From the NCBI GenBank assembly GCA_003161615.1, contig PMOB01000010.1, positions 1 through 64,000 on the forward strand: a DNA stretch of 64,000 bases. Direction: 5' to 3'. Shown here in pieces: positions 33,152 through 42,721 of this stretch. The stretch comes from Actinomycetota bacterium. Lineage in GTDB: Bacteria; Actinomycetota; Thermoleophilia; Gaiellales; Gaiellaceae. A program made the position numbers and the translations under genes. Positions within the stretch are counted from its first letter, which is position 1; each line of letters opens with the position of its first letter. Under the pieces are notes generated by a model. It worked only from the letters and a program-made list of their open reading frames with translations. It was not told the DNA's origin and made no database searches.

Positions 33152-34612
33152 CTAGGTCAGGTGGCCGCCGAACCAGCTGACGTGCTGCTGGAGGAACGGC
33201 ACGAGGAAGTAGAGGACGAACGCCGCGGTCACGACCCACATGATCGGGTGGATCCGCTTCCACTCACGCCGCGCCGCACAGATCAGCGTGTACGTGATGA
33301 AGCCGAAGCCGATCCCGTTCGTGATCGAGTACGTGAACGGCATGACGACGATCGTGAGCGCAGCCGAAAGGCCGATTGCGAGATCGTGGAAGTCGATCCC
33401 TGCGAGCTTGGAGGCGCCTTCGCCCTCGGCCTCGCCCTCCATCTCGGTGAGCGTCGAGATCATCAGCCAGCCGACGACGATCAGCGCTGCCGCCGTCGCC
33501 TGCGCCGGAACCATCCCGATCAGCGGCGAGATGAACATGAACGGGAAGAAGAGCAGCCCGGCCACGACCGCGACCCAGCCGGTGCGGCCGCCGGCCGCGA
33601 CGCCCGAGCCCGACTCGATGTACGTCGTCGCCGACGAGGCGGAAGCCGCGCCGCCCGCCACGGCCGCGAGGCCGTCGACGATCAGAGCCTTCTTGAACTC
33701 CGGGATGTTGCCCTCGGAGTCGACGTAGCCCGCCGCGTTGCCGACGCCGATCGCCGTCCCCGAAAAGTCGAAGAAGTCGCTCAGGAACAGGGAGAAGACC
33801 CAGACGAGCGAGGCGATCACTCCGAGCTGCGTGCTCGAGAAGGAGTGCATGCTGATCTTGCCGAGCAGGCCGAAGTTCGGCGAGGCGTAGAGGTGATGCC
33901 AGCCCGGCCACGTCGCCACCGACGTGCCGAAGACGCGGTGGTGGCTGACGAGCGCGTTGATGACCGTCGCCACGATTGTCGTGCCGATGATCCCGACGAT
34001 CAGATCCCCCTTGAACCGGATCGCTCGCATCGCGAAGGTGAAGAGAATCCCGAAGATCGCAACGAAGATCGGCCAGGTCGTGAAGCTGCCGAGCTGGACC
34101 GGTGTGCCGTTCGCCGGGATGGACGCGACGATGCCCGAGTTGTAGAGCCCGATGAACGCGATGAAAAGCCCGATGCCGATCGCGATCGCTTTCTTCAGCT
34201 CGAGCGGGATCGCCCTGAAGATCAGCTCGCGCAAGCCGCTGACCGCGAGGATGACCATCGCGACACCCTCGAGCACGACGAGTCCCATCGCTTCCGGGAA
34301 GCTCGCCTTGCCGCTCGCGACGAGACCGTACGCCACGACCGCGTTCAGACCGAGGCCCGGCGCGATCGCATAGGCGTAGTTCGTCGTGATCCCCATCAGC
34401 ATCGACATCACGCCGGCGACGAGGCAGGTGCTCGTCAGGACGGCGGAGAACGCGAGCGGAGCGCCGAATTTCGGCGTCGCGCCCGTGAGGATGATCGGGT
34501 TGAGGAAAATGATGTACGACATCACGACGAATGTCGTGACGCCGGCCATCGTGTCCCGCCCGAGTGTCGTGCCTCGCGCGGCAAAGCCGAAGTAACGCTC
34601 CAGCGTGCTCAT
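33152..34612 (-). CDS. NCS2 family purine/xanthine-guanine permease
   Basis: MSTLERYFGFAARGTTLGRDTMAGVTTFVVMSYIIFLNPIIL; NAVVAYGLV; SATTYIESGSGVAAGGRTG. Confidence 0.94.
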   Translation of the reverse strand: MSTLERYFGFAARGTTLGRDTMAGVTTFVVMSYIIFLNPIILTGATPKFGAPLAFSAVLTSTCLVAGVMSMLMGITTNYAYAIAPGLGLNAVVAYGLVASGKASFPEAMGLVVLEGVAMVILAVSGLRELIFRAIPLELKKAIAIGIGLFIAFIGLYNSGIVASIPANGTPVQLGSFTTWPIFVAIFGILFTFAMRAIRFKGDLIVGIIGTTIVATVINALVSHHRVFGTSVATWPGWHHLYASPNFGLLGKISMHSFSSTQLGVIASLVWVFSLFLSDFFDFSGTAIGVGNAAGYVDSEGNIPEFKKALIVDGLAAVAGGAASASSATTYIESGSGVAAGGRTGWVAVVAGLLFFPFMFISPLIGMVPAQATAAALIVVGWLMISTLTEMEGEAEGEGASKLAGIDFHDLAIGLSAALTIVVMPFTYSITNGIGFGFITYTLICAARREWKRIHPIMWVVTAAFVLYFLVPFLQQHVSWFGGHLT

Positions 34613-34732
34613 GTCCGTGCTTCCCTCCCCTTGAAAAGTGAACGGCCCGAGACAGGGAGAACGTAAAGCCTGGCGGGGACGGATCAAGGCCCGCGCGGGC
34701 GAAAGCCCGCACATTGCGGAGAAAAACGCGAG

Positions 34733-34805
34733 TGGCGAGGGCCGGACTCGAACCGGCGACACCCCGGTTTTCAGCCGAGTGCTCTACCAGCTGAGCTACC
34801 TCGCC
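34733..34805 (-). tRNA. tRNA-Phe (GAA)
   Basis: GGCGAGGTAGCTCAGCTGGTAGAGCACTCGGCTGAAAACCGGGGTGTCGCCGGTTCGAGTCCGGCCCTCGCCA. Confidence 0.97.
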
Positions 34806-34852
34806 GCGCCAGGCGGCGGTCAGTGTAACCAGGTGGAGCTAGCCTCTCCGCG

Positions 34853-35767
34853 GTGAGTGTCGAGACGAAGCCACGGGAGATTGCCGTGATCGGCGCGCCG
34901 ATGGATCTCGGCGCGGGCCGGCGCGGGGTCGACATGGGCCCGTCGGCGATCCGCTACGCGGGCATCGAGCAGCACCTCGTCTCCAAGCTCGGCGTCACCG
35001 TGTCGGACATCGGCAACGTTCTCGCGCCGGTCGCCGAGTCGACGGACGAGGGGGACGAGAACGCTCGCTTCCTCGAGCAGATCCTCGACCTCTGCAACCG
35101 CGTCGCCAAGCTCGTGGCGGAGGCGGCTCGTCGCGGCGCGATGCCGCTCGTGCTCGGCGGCGACCACTCCGTCGCGCTCGGCTCGCTCGTGGGGATGGCG
35201 CAGGCGCGCGGCCGGGGCGGCGTCGTCTGGGTCGACGCCCACGGCGACCTCAACACGCCGGCGACATCGCCGACCGGGAACGTGCACGGCATGGTGCTCG
35301 CCGCCGCGCTCGGGCTTGCGGGCGAGGCGTTCGGCCGGGACGACTGGCCGCTGCCCGCCATCGAGTCTGGAAAGCTCGCGCTCGTCGGCGTCCGCTCGCT
35401 CGACGACGGGGAGCGGAAGCTCCTCCACGAGCTCGAGGCGAAGGTGTTCACGATGAGCGAGGTCGACCGGATCGGCATCGAGCCGTGCATGCGCGAGGCG
35501 CTGGCGCACGCATCCGGGGCCGGCTTCCTCCACGTCTCGCTCGACATGGATGCCGTGGATCCCGACGTGGCGCCCGGCGTCGGCACGCCGGTGCGCGGCG
35601 GCCTCTCCTACCGCGAGGCGCACCTCGCGATGGAGACGGTTGCGGAGTTCGGGTTCGCCGACTCGATGGATGTCGTCGAGGTCAACCCGATCCTCGACCG
35701 CGAAAACACGACCGGCCAACTCGCCGTCGAGCTCGTCGCCTCCGCCCTCGGCGCCACCATCCTCTGA
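34853..35767 (+). CDS. Arginase
   Basis: IAVIGAPMDLGAGRRGVDMGPSAIRYAG; LGGDHSVALGS; WVDAHGDLNTPATSPTGNVHGM; SLDMDAVDPDVAPGVGTPVRGGLSYREAH. Confidence 0.93.
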   Translation: MSVETKPREIAVIGAPMDLGAGRRGVDMGPSAIRYAGIEQHLVSKLGVTVSDIGNVLAPVAESTDEGDENARFLEQILDLCNRVAKLVAEAARRGAMPLVLGGDHSVALGSLVGMAQARGRGGVVWVDAHGDLNTPATSPTGNVHGMVLAAALGLAGEAFGRDDWPLPAIESGKLALVGVRSLDDGERKLLHELEAKVFTMSEVDRIGIEPCMREALAHASGAGFLHVSLDMDAVDPDVAPGVGTPVRGGLSYREAHLAMETVAEFGFADSMDVVEVNPILDRENTTGQLAVELVASALGATIL

Positions 35768-35816
35768 AGAGCTACTCCGGCGCGTCCATTCCACCGATGT
35801 TAGGCGAGCGCTCCGC

Positions 35817-37076
35817 CTACGACTCGCTTTCGCCTGACTCCTCTTCGCCGTTTCCGGACGGTTCGTAGTACGTCCGGTCCCGTAGCTCCTCGGGGAGGTA
35901 GCTCGCCTCGAAGCCGGCCGGATCGCCGTGCGGGTAGACGTAGCCCTCGCCGTGGCCGAGCTTGCGGCCGTACCAGGAGGCGTTGCGCAGCGCCTTCGGC
36001 GGGCGGCTCGCGCCATGCTCGAGGACGTCGGCTGTGGCGCGGTTCAGCGCCATGTAGCTCGCGTTGGATTTCGGCGCCCGCGCGAGATAGATCGCCGCCT
36101 GGGAGAGGTTGAGCCGCGCTTCGGGCAGTCCGACGTGCTCGACCGCCTGCGCCGCCGCGACCGCAACGAGCAGTGCGCGCGGATCTGCGTTGCCGATGTC
36201 CTCGGAGGCGAGGACGATCATGCGCCGGGCGATGAACCGCGCATCCTCGCCGCCCTCGAGCATCGCGGCGAGGTAGTAGACGGCCGCGTCGGCGTCGCTG
36301 CCCCGCATCGACTTGATGAAGGCGGACGTGTAGTCGTAGTGCGCGTCGCCGGCCTTGTCGTAGACGAGCGGCGGCTTGCGCGCGGCGTCCTCGACGTTCT
36401 CGACCGTGACCGCGCCGGTCGCCGTCTCGTGCGCGAGCTCGACGATGTTCAGCGCCGTGCGCGCGTCGCCTCCCGAGCGCTGGGCGATCAGTTGGACGAC
36501 CTCGTCGGACGCCTCGCCGCCGACCTCCGCCAGCCCGTGGCGGACCACGACTTCCATCTCCTCCGGCGTAAGCGTCTCGAGCTCGTAGACCTGCGTCCGC
36601 GAGATGAGCGCGGAGTTGACCTCGTAGTACGGGTTCTCGGTCGTCGCGCCGATCAGCGTCAGGAGGCCGACCTCGACGCCCGGGAGGAGCGCGTCCTGCT
36701 GCGCCTTGTTGAAGCGGTGGATCTCGTCGAGGAAGAGGATCGTGCGCGTTCCGCTCGTGCCGAGTCTCTCCCGCGCCCGCGCGAGCACCTCGCGCACGTC
36801 CTTCACCGTCGCCGACACCGCCGACAGCTCCTCGAACGCGGCGCCGGTCGTCGCCGCGACGATCCGGGCGAGCGTCGTCTTCCCGCTGCCGGGCGGGCCG
36901 TAGAAAATCGAGGAGTGGACTCGGTCCTCTTCGATCGCGCGCCGCAGCGCCGAGCCTTCGCCGAGGATGTGCCGCTGCCCGACGAAGTCGTCGAGCGTCG
37001 ACGGACGCAGCCGCTGCGCGAGCGGTGCGAACTCGCTGCTGCGGCGGTCGGCCGCCTCGGAGAAGAGATCCGACAT
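35817..37076 (-). CDS. rarA: Replication-associated recombination protein A (RarA/MgsA AAA ATPase)
   Basis: [86 protein letters not shown]. Confidence 0.96.
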   Translation of the reverse strand: MSDLFSEAADRRSSEFAPLAQRLRPSTLDDFVGQRHILGEGSALRRAIEEDRVHSSIFYGPPGSGKTTLARIVAATTGAAFEELSAVSATVKDVREVLARARERLGTSGTRTILFLDEIHRFNKAQQDALLPGVEVGLLTLIGATTENPYYEVNSALISRTQVYELETLTPEEMEVVVRHGLAEVGGEASDEVVQLIAQRSGGDARTALNIVELAHETATGAVTVENVEDAARKPPLVYDKAGDAHYDYTSAFIKSMRGSDADAAVYYLAAMLEGGEDARFIARRMIVLASEDIGNADPRALLVAVAAAQAVEHVGLPEARLNLSQAAIYLARAPKSNASYMALNRATADVLEHGASRPPKALRNASWYGRKLGHGEGYVYPHGDPAGFEASYLPEELRDRTYYEPSGNGEEESGESES

Positions 37077-37096
37077 GAACGAAGTATGCTCGGCGC

Positions 37097-38401
37097 ATGT
37101 CCGGGACCGATCTCCGCGACGAGGTCACGGACCTCCTCCAGCGGCTGATCCGCGTCGATACGACGAACCCGCCCGGGAACGAGACGGCGGCGGCCGAGCT
37201 GCTCCGCGACTACCTCGCGGCGAACGGCGTCGAGTCGGAGCTGATCGCGAAGGTGCCCGAGCGCGCCAACCTCGTGGCGCGGATTCCCGGCGGCGACGGG
37301 CCGACGCTCCTACTCCTCTGCCACACCGACGTTGTGCTCGCCGACCCGGCCGAGTGGTCGGTGCCGCCCTTCTCCGGCGAGCTCCGCGACGGCGAGGTCT
37401 GGGGACGCGGCGCGCTCGACATGAAGAGCCAGGTGGCGGCGAACGCTGTCGCGATGGCGTCGCTCGCGCGCGAGGGGTTCAAGCCGAGCGGCGACCTGAT
37501 CTTCGCGGCGACCGCCGACGAGGAGGTCGGCGCGGGCTTCGGCCTCGAGTGGCTGTGCGAAGAGCATCCCGACGCAGTTCGCTGCGACTACGCCGTCAAC
37601 GAGGGCGGCGGCGAGCGGCTCGAGCTCGCCGACGGGACGATCCTCTACCTGCCGACGGTCGCCGAGAAGATGACCGCGCCGTTCACGCTGCGCGTGCGCG
37701 GCCGCTCGGGGCACGCGTCGATGCCGCGCATCGCCGACAACGCGCTGGTCAAGGCGACGGTGCTGATCGAGCGGATTGCGGAGTACCGGCCGGAGCCGCA
37801 GCTCGGTCCCGAGGTCGAGGGATTCCTGCGCGCGGCGCTCGGTGAGGTGCCGCCGGCGCAGGACGCTGTGGAGCGGGTCGCAGCGGCGTCACGGCCCGCT
37901 GCCGCTCTCGTTGACGCCCTCCTCGTGCCGACGTTCTCGCCGACGATCATCTCCGCCTCGCAGAAGCGGAACGTCATCCCGGCGCTCTGCGAGATCGAGG
38001 TGGACTGCCGGCTCCTGCCCGGCCAGCACCCGGAGCACGTCGAGCCGATGATTCGCGCGGTGCTCGGCGGCGACGTCGACTACGAGCTCGAGTGGATCGA
38101 GGCGCGCGGCGGGACGCGCTCGCCGCTCGACACGCCGCTCTGGAGCGCGCTCGAGGAGTTCGTAGCGGAGGCGGTGCCCGGCGCAAGGGCGGCGCCCCTC
38201 ACATGCGCCGGCTTCACGGACAGCCATTGGCTGCGCGACGCCTTCGGCACGGTCGCCTACGGCTTCTTCCCCGCGAGTGGCGAGATGCCCGCGGAGCTCG
38301 CCGCGACGCTGATCCATTCCGCCGACGAGCGGATTCCGGTCGCCGATCTCGAGCTCGGCGTGCGCTGGCTGCGCCATGCGGCGCAAACCGTCCTCGGCTG
38401 A
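37097..38401 (+). CDS. M20 family metallopeptidase
   Basis: LIRVDTTNPPGNE; LLCHTDVVLADPAEWSVPPFSGEL...VWGRGALDMKSQVAA; TADEEVGAGFG. Confidence 0.93.
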   Translation: MSGTDLRDEVTDLLQRLIRVDTTNPPGNETAAAELLRDYLAANGVESELIAKVPERANLVARIPGGDGPTLLLLCHTDVVLADPAEWSVPPFSGELRDGEVWGRGALDMKSQVAANAVAMASLAREGFKPSGDLIFAATADEEVGAGFGLEWLCEEHPDAVRCDYAVNEGGGERLELADGTILYLPTVAEKMTAPFTLRVRGRSGHASMPRIADNALVKATVLIERIAEYRPEPQLGPEVEGFLRAALGEVPPAQDAVERVAAASRPAAALVDALLVPTFSPTIISASQKRNVIPALCEIEVDCRLLPGQHPEHVEPMIRAVLGGDVDYELEWIEARGGTRSPLDTPLWSALEEFVAEAVPGARAAPLTCAGFTDSHWLRDAFGTVAYGFFPASGEMPAELAATLIHSADERIPVADLELGVRWLRHAAQTVLG

Positions 38402-38421
38402 CCGGCAGTACCCTGAAGAAC

Positions 38422-39198
38422 ATGGCCGAGGAGAAGATCAGGCTCGGCGGGATGGCTCTGCCGAACGGGGTGCTCGTGCATGGGCCGCATTCGTGGGCGT
38501 GCGCGATCCGGCGCAGCGACGGCCGGATCGAGGTGGCGTCGGCGCGGAAGCGGCTGCAGGCGTCGCGCGTCCGGAATCCGCTCCTGCGCGGGCCGGCCCG
38601 CATGCTCGAGGCGCTCGCGCTTCTGCCGCAGGTGAAGGTGAAGCTGCCGGCCGCGAAGCTGCCGATGGAGAGCCCGTCCGTCCTCGCCTCGATGCTCGGC
38701 GCGGCCGTCCTGGTCCGCGGGCTGCGCGAGTCGCGGCTACGTCCGCTCGCGCGCGAGCTCCTCTCCGGCCTCGCCAGTTTCGCGCCGGCCGTCCTTGCGC
38801 TTCGCTCCGGCGATCTCGCCGCCTACCACGGCGCCGAGCACATCTCGATCGGCAGCTATGAGCACGGGACGCGCGCGACGCGCGAGCACGAGCGCTGCGG
38901 AGGGCACCTCGTCGGCCCGCTCCTCGCCACCTCGGCGATCGGCAACACGCTCGCGGCCCTCGCGCCCGAGCGGCACCGCCGCCAGGCGCAAGCCGTCGCC
39001 CAGGTCGGCGCAGTCGCGGCCGCGACCGAGCTATTCGGCTGGATGACCCGGCATCCCTCGAACCCGCTCGCCAAGGCGCTTGCGAAGCCGGGGCACGAGC
39101 TCCAGCATCGCTTCTCGACCGCCGAGCCGTCGGCGGCTCAGCTCGAGGTTGCCGAGGCGGCACTCGCTGCGTGCCTCGAGCTCGAGCGCGCGCGCTGA
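38422..39198 (+). CDS. DUF1385-like protein
   Basis: RLGGMALPNGVLVHGPHSWACAIRRSDGRIEVAS; AYHGAEHISIGSYEHG. Confidence 0.8.
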   Translation: MAEEKIRLGGMALPNGVLVHGPHSWACAIRRSDGRIEVASARKRLQASRVRNPLLRGPARMLEALALLPQVKVKLPAAKLPMESPSVLASMLGAAVLVRGLRESRLRPLARELLSGLASFAPAVLALRSGDLAAYHGAEHISIGSYEHGTRATREHERCGGHLVGPLLATSAIGNTLAALAPERHRRQAQAVAQVGAVAAATELFGWMTRHPSNPLAKALAKPGHELQHRFSTAEPSAAQLEVAEAALAACLELERAR

Positions 39199-39489
39199 GT
39201 CGTCAGGTCACTCGCCGGGAGTACCCTTGCCTCGATGCTCGGTCTCATCTCCCACAAGTCCTGAGCGGTTGAACAGGCCGAGCGTGTCTCGGCGGCGCTA
39301 CAGGAGCATGAGCTCAGGAACCAGCTGCGCGATAGCGGCGGTCCGCCGCTCCCACGTCGGCGCTGGCTACCCGCGTGGGTACAGCTGCACCGTCAGCCGC
39401 GGCGGGAAGTAGCTCTGGCAGTGGCTACCGCCGCGCCAATTCACCGTCACCCGGGTCCGTAGCGTCCCCGGTAAGGCGCCGAGCGGTTC
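39199..39489 (-). other. Unassigned interval; possible decayed reading frame in phase with ppgK
   Basis: After ppgK TAG the same frame reads EPLGALPGTLRTRVTVNWRGGSHCQSYFPPRLTVQLYPRG*PAPTWERRTAAIAQLVPELMLL*RRRDTLGLFNRSGLVGDETEHRGKGTPGE*. Confidence 0.3.
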
Positions 39490-40173
39490 CTAGCCGGCGT
39501 GCGCGGTCCAGTCGGGATCCCAGAGCCGGAACCCGCCAAGGAATGCGTTTTCGTTCGCGCCGCGCCGGCACCGCGGCGGCAGTTCGTCAAGGTCGGCGAC
39601 AGCGCCGCCGCCGAGCACAACCTCGTCCGGCTCCATCGCCGCAGTGAGCGTCTCGACGGCCTCGAAGACGGCTTTCCGCCACTTCTTCGGGCCGGACTTC
39701 TTCAGCGCTCGCTCGCCGACGTAGTCCTCGAACGTCTTCTTGCGGAAGGGGAGGTGCCCTAGCTCGAGCGGCGCGACCACGCCGTCGAGGATCAGCGTCG
39801 TGCCGAGGCCCGTGCCGAGCCCGAGAAAGAGCATGCGGCCGCCCTCGTAGCTACCGACCGCCTGCATCACGGCGTCGTTCACGACCTTGGCCCGCTTGCC
39901 GAGCGCCGCCTCGAAGTCGAAGCCGACCCAGCCTGGGCCGAGGTTGACCGGCTCGGCTGCGACTTTGCCGTCCCGCACGCGGGCCGGGATCCCGATGCTC
40001 GCGACGTCCCAGCTCCATCCCTCGACGAGCTCGAGGACGCCGGCCACCATCTCGGCTGCGGAAAGGGACGGTCCGGACTCAAAGCGCCGCCGTTCGCTCT
40101 CGTTCGAGGCGAGGGCCTTCACGTGGGAGCCGCCGACGTCGATGGCGAGGACGATTTGCTTCGGTGCGCTCAT
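39490..40173 (-). CDS. ppgK: ROK family protein, polyphosphate glucokinase-like
   Basis: VLAIDVGGSHVKALAS; FLGLGTGLGTTLILDGVVAPLELGHLPF; NENAFLGGFRLW. Confidence 0.88.
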   Translation of the reverse strand: MSAPKQIVLAIDVGGSHVKALASNESERRRFESGPSLSAAEMVAGVLELVEGWSWDVASIGIPARVRDGKVAAEPVNLGPGWVGFDFEAALGKRAKVVNDAVMQAVGSYEGGRMLFLGLGTGLGTTLILDGVVAPLELGHLPFRKKTFEDYVGERALKKSGPKKWRKAVFEAVETLTAAMEPDEVVLGGGAVADLDELPPRCRRGANENAFLGGFRLWDPDWTAHAG

Positions 40174-41408
40174 AGGCCTTCAGGATGCCCGAGCTGCCCG
40201 AGCTCGGCGATGTCGCGACGGAAGAAGAGCGCCACGGTCCAGTCCACGACGACGCGGAACTTCCGCTGCACAAGGGGCAGTTGGTAGAGGTGATACGTCC
40301 GCGTCACCCACCAGCCGGGGAAACCGCGCAGGCGCAGCCCGAGCACCTCGGCGATTCCCTTGTGGCGGCCGAGTGTCGCGACCTGGCCGAGCATCCGGTA
40401 GCCGTACGGCTCCGGCTCCCCGGCGAGGTTTTTCGCCAGGCGGCGCGCCTGGCGCAGCGCGTGCTGGCACGTCGGCGGATCGGGCTGCTCGCTGCGCGTG
40501 TTCGGGACGCGAGCGCAGTCGCCGAGCGCCCACACGTGCTCGTGGCCGCGCACCCGCAGAACGTCGTCCACCTCGACGCGGCCGCGCTCGTCCAGAGGCA
40601 GCCCCCACTCGCGGAGGAGCGGGTTCGGCGTGACGCCGGCCGTCCAGACAAGCGTCCGCGTCGGGATCCGCGTCCCGTCGCCCAGCACGACTTCTTCGGC
40701 CGCCGCCGACGCGAGCGTCGTGCCGACGTGGATTTCGATGCCGCGCGCTGCCAGCTCGCGCGCCGCGTAGTCGCCGAGCTTGCTCGGGATCTCCGAGAGG
40801 ATCCGGGGCGCCGCGTCGACGAGCACCCAGCGACGGCGAGCCTCCCGCAGCCGCGGGTACCAGCGGAGCGCGTCCTCGACGAGGTCGGACAGCTCGGCGA
40901 GCGCTTCGACGCCCGCGTAGCCCGCGCCGACGAAAACGAACGTCAGGTGCCGGTCGCGTTCTTGCTCTTCGAGTGCGGCGTCGGCCGCCTCGAGCCGTTG
41001 CAGGACGTGGTTGCGGAGGTTGATCGCGTCGGCGAGCGTCTTGAACGAGAGCCCGTGCTCGCGAAGACCGGGGATCGGCAGCGTCCGCGGCACCGCGCCG
41101 AGCGCGACCACGAGATCGTTCCAGCGGATCGTCCGGCCGTCGACGGACGCCGTGCGCGCCTCGAGGTCGACGCCGTCGATCGTCCCGAGGAGGAGCTCGG
41201 AGCGCGGGCACATGACGCGGAGCGGCACGACGGCGTGCCGCGGCTCGAGCGTCCCCGAGGCGGCCTCCGGCAGCAGCGGCGTGTAGAGCATGAAGTTCTC
41301 CCGGCTGACGATCGTCGCCTCGCGACCGCGCAGGAGCCGCGCGACGTACGCGCCCGCGAAGCCGCCGCCAAGAATCAGGACGTCCCGCTCTTCTAGGCTT
41401 CGCTTCAT
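40170..41408 (-). CDS. NAD(P)/FAD-dependent oxidoreductase (type II NADH dehydrogenase-like)
   Basis: DVLILGGGFAGAYVARLL; FVFVGAGYAGVEALAELSDL; HVWALGDCARVPN. Confidence 0.92.
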   Translation of the reverse strand: MKRSLEERDVLILGGGFAGAYVARLLRGREATIVSRENFMLYTPLLPEAASGTLEPRHAVVPLRVMCPRSELLLGTIDGVDLEARTASVDGRTIRWNDLVVALGAVPRTLPIPGLREHGLSFKTLADAINLRNHVLQRLEAADAALEEQERDRHLTFVFVGAGYAGVEALAELSDLVEDALRWYPRLREARRRWVLVDAAPRILSEIPSKLGDYAARELAARGIEIHVGTTLASAAAEEVVLGDGTRIPTRTLVWTAGVTPNPLLREWGLPLDERGRVEVDDVLRVRGHEHVWALGDCARVPNTRSEQPDPPTCQHALRQARRLAKNLAGEPEPYGYRMLGQVATLGRHKGIAEVLGLRLRGFPGWWVTRTYHLYQLPLVQRKFRVVVDWTVALFFRRDIAELGQLGHPEGL

Positions 41409-41473
41409 GCCGCAAGTCTCCGTGATCGGGAGTGGGGCGGAGCACGAGGAGCGCGCCGAACTGGTCGGCAGGC

Positions 41474-41707
41474 TTACCGAGTCTGACTCTGAGAAGGCGC
41501 CTTGATCCAGCCGCGTTCGGGATGCCCGCGCGACGCCGCCCGCGCCATCACGATTCGGCCCATCGCGTGAACGTGATGGACGAACTCGTCATGGTCCGAC
41601 GGGTGGTACACGTCCAACTCCGCGAAGGCCGTGTATGCCGCGCCGATGTGGTTCAAGACGGCTAGCTCCTGCTCGGTCAGACGACCCGGTGCTGGTTCGT
41701 CGGCCAT
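41474..41707 (-). CDS. Small hypothetical protein
   Basis: 77 aa MADEPAPGRLTEQELAVLNHIGAAYTAFAELDVYHPSDHDEFVHHVHAMGRIVMARAASRGHPERGW; coding-like composition. Confidence 0.6.
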   Translation of the reverse strand: MADEPAPGRLTEQELAVLNHIGAAYTAFAELDVYHPSDHDEFVHHVHAMGRIVMARAASRGHPERGWIKAPSQSQTR

Positions 41708-41751
41708 GACGCGACGCTACACCAGCACCGTCGAACTGCGCCAAACCCTCT

Positions 41752-42291
41752 CTAGTGGTGCTTCGCCCGGAACGTCCGGGCCTTCTCGCGGTTCCCGCAG
41801 ACCTCCATCGAGCACCAGGCGCGAGATCGGTTGCGGGACTTGTCGTAGAAGACGACGCGGCAGTGGTCGTCGCGACATGCCTTCAGCCGCGCCCACTCCG
41901 GAGCGGAGGCCAGCTCGGCAACGGCTGCGACGATCTGGCCGAGCGCGGCGGCGGCTCCGTCGCCCTCCGGCGCGAGCACCGGCCGGCCGTCCTCGAACCG
42001 GACGCCCAGCCCCGTCTTCCGGCCGGCCGTCTCGAGGATCGCGGAGGCCGACGCAGTGTCGGCGGACATCCCGTTGTTCGCGAGCAGGAGCTCCCGGATC
42101 GCCTCGCGGACGGCGAGCGCATCCGCGTGTTCGTCGGCAGTCGGCTCGACGAGATCGTCGACGAGACCCTCCTCCGAGAACCACTCGGCGAGCTCATCCG
42201 GCGACGCGATCTGGTCGACCTCCGTCTCGAGGTCGAGCGTGTTGACGAAGTCGCGGACGAGGTCGAGGCGGCTATGTAAAGTCGTAACCAT
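41752..42291 (-). CDS. CGNR zinc-finger (ABATE) transcriptional regulator
   Basis: DLVRDFVNTLDLE...LKACRDDHCRVVFYDKSRNRSRAWCSMEVCGNREKARTFRAKHH. Confidence 0.93.
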   Translation of the reverse strand: MVTTLHSRLDLVRDFVNTLDLETEVDQIASPDELAEWFSEEGLVDDLVEPTADEHADALAVREAIRELLLANNGMSADTASASAILETAGRKTGLGVRFEDGRPVLAPEGDGAAAALGQIVAAVAELASAPEWARLKACRDDHCRVVFYDKSRNRSRAWCSMEVCGNREKARTFRAKHH

Positions 42292-42373
42292 TGTTCTTGC
42301 TTTAGAGGTTATGTAACTGGTAATCTCCGAACACTGGTTAGAGAGTACCACGCCGACAGAGGAGAGCGCCACC

Positions 42374-42721
42374 ATGCATCCGATGATTCAGCAGCAGTTG
42401 GCCCAGGCCCGCATCACCACGCTCCGCAGCGACGCGAGCCGCTACCGCCGGGCGCGGCAGGCGGCGATTCATCCGCCGCAGCCCGTCCGCGCGGCCATCG
42501 AGCTTCGGCTCAGCGCCTGCCGGGACGAGCTCGAGCGCCTCGCCCAGCTGAGTGAGCGGAAGCTCCGTGGCGGCGACTGGATCGTCGCCGACGTCAACGG
42601 AGTGCCGGTCGCGGCCGTGTCGCTCGACGACGGGTCGACGGTCTACGACCCGTTCAAGCCGACGTCACAGGTCGTCTCGCTGCTCGAACTCCGTCGCAAG
42701 CAGGTTCTGGCGGCCGCGTAG
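42374..42721 (+). CDS. Small hypothetical protein divergent from CGNR regulator
   Basis: [33 protein letters not shown]...; GGAG upstream. Confidence 0.65.
   Translation: MHPMIQQQLAQARITTLRSDASRYRRARQAAIHPPQPVRAAIELRLSACRDELERLAQLSERKLRGGDWIVADVNGVPVAAVSLDDGSTVYDPFKPTSQVVSLLELRRKQVLAAA

Noticed and set aside
33149-34666. 505-aa plus-strand ORF opposite the NCS2 permease
   Set aside because: Shadow ORF; the minus-strand frame is a clear NCS2 transporter
34613-34762. N-terminal extension of the NCS2 ORF in the ORF track
   Set aside because: Extension runs through tRNA-Phe; conserved start MSTLERYFGF at 34612
39199-39489. Programmed amber recoding downstream of ppgK
   Set aside because: TAG is a routine stop in this window and ppgK already ends at a natural C-terminus (NAFLGGFRLW...); kept only as a low-interest decay candidate
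40185-41396. 403-aa plus ORF opposite NADH dehydrogenase-like gene
   Set aside because: Shadow ORF; the minus frame carries GxGxxG and GDCA motifs
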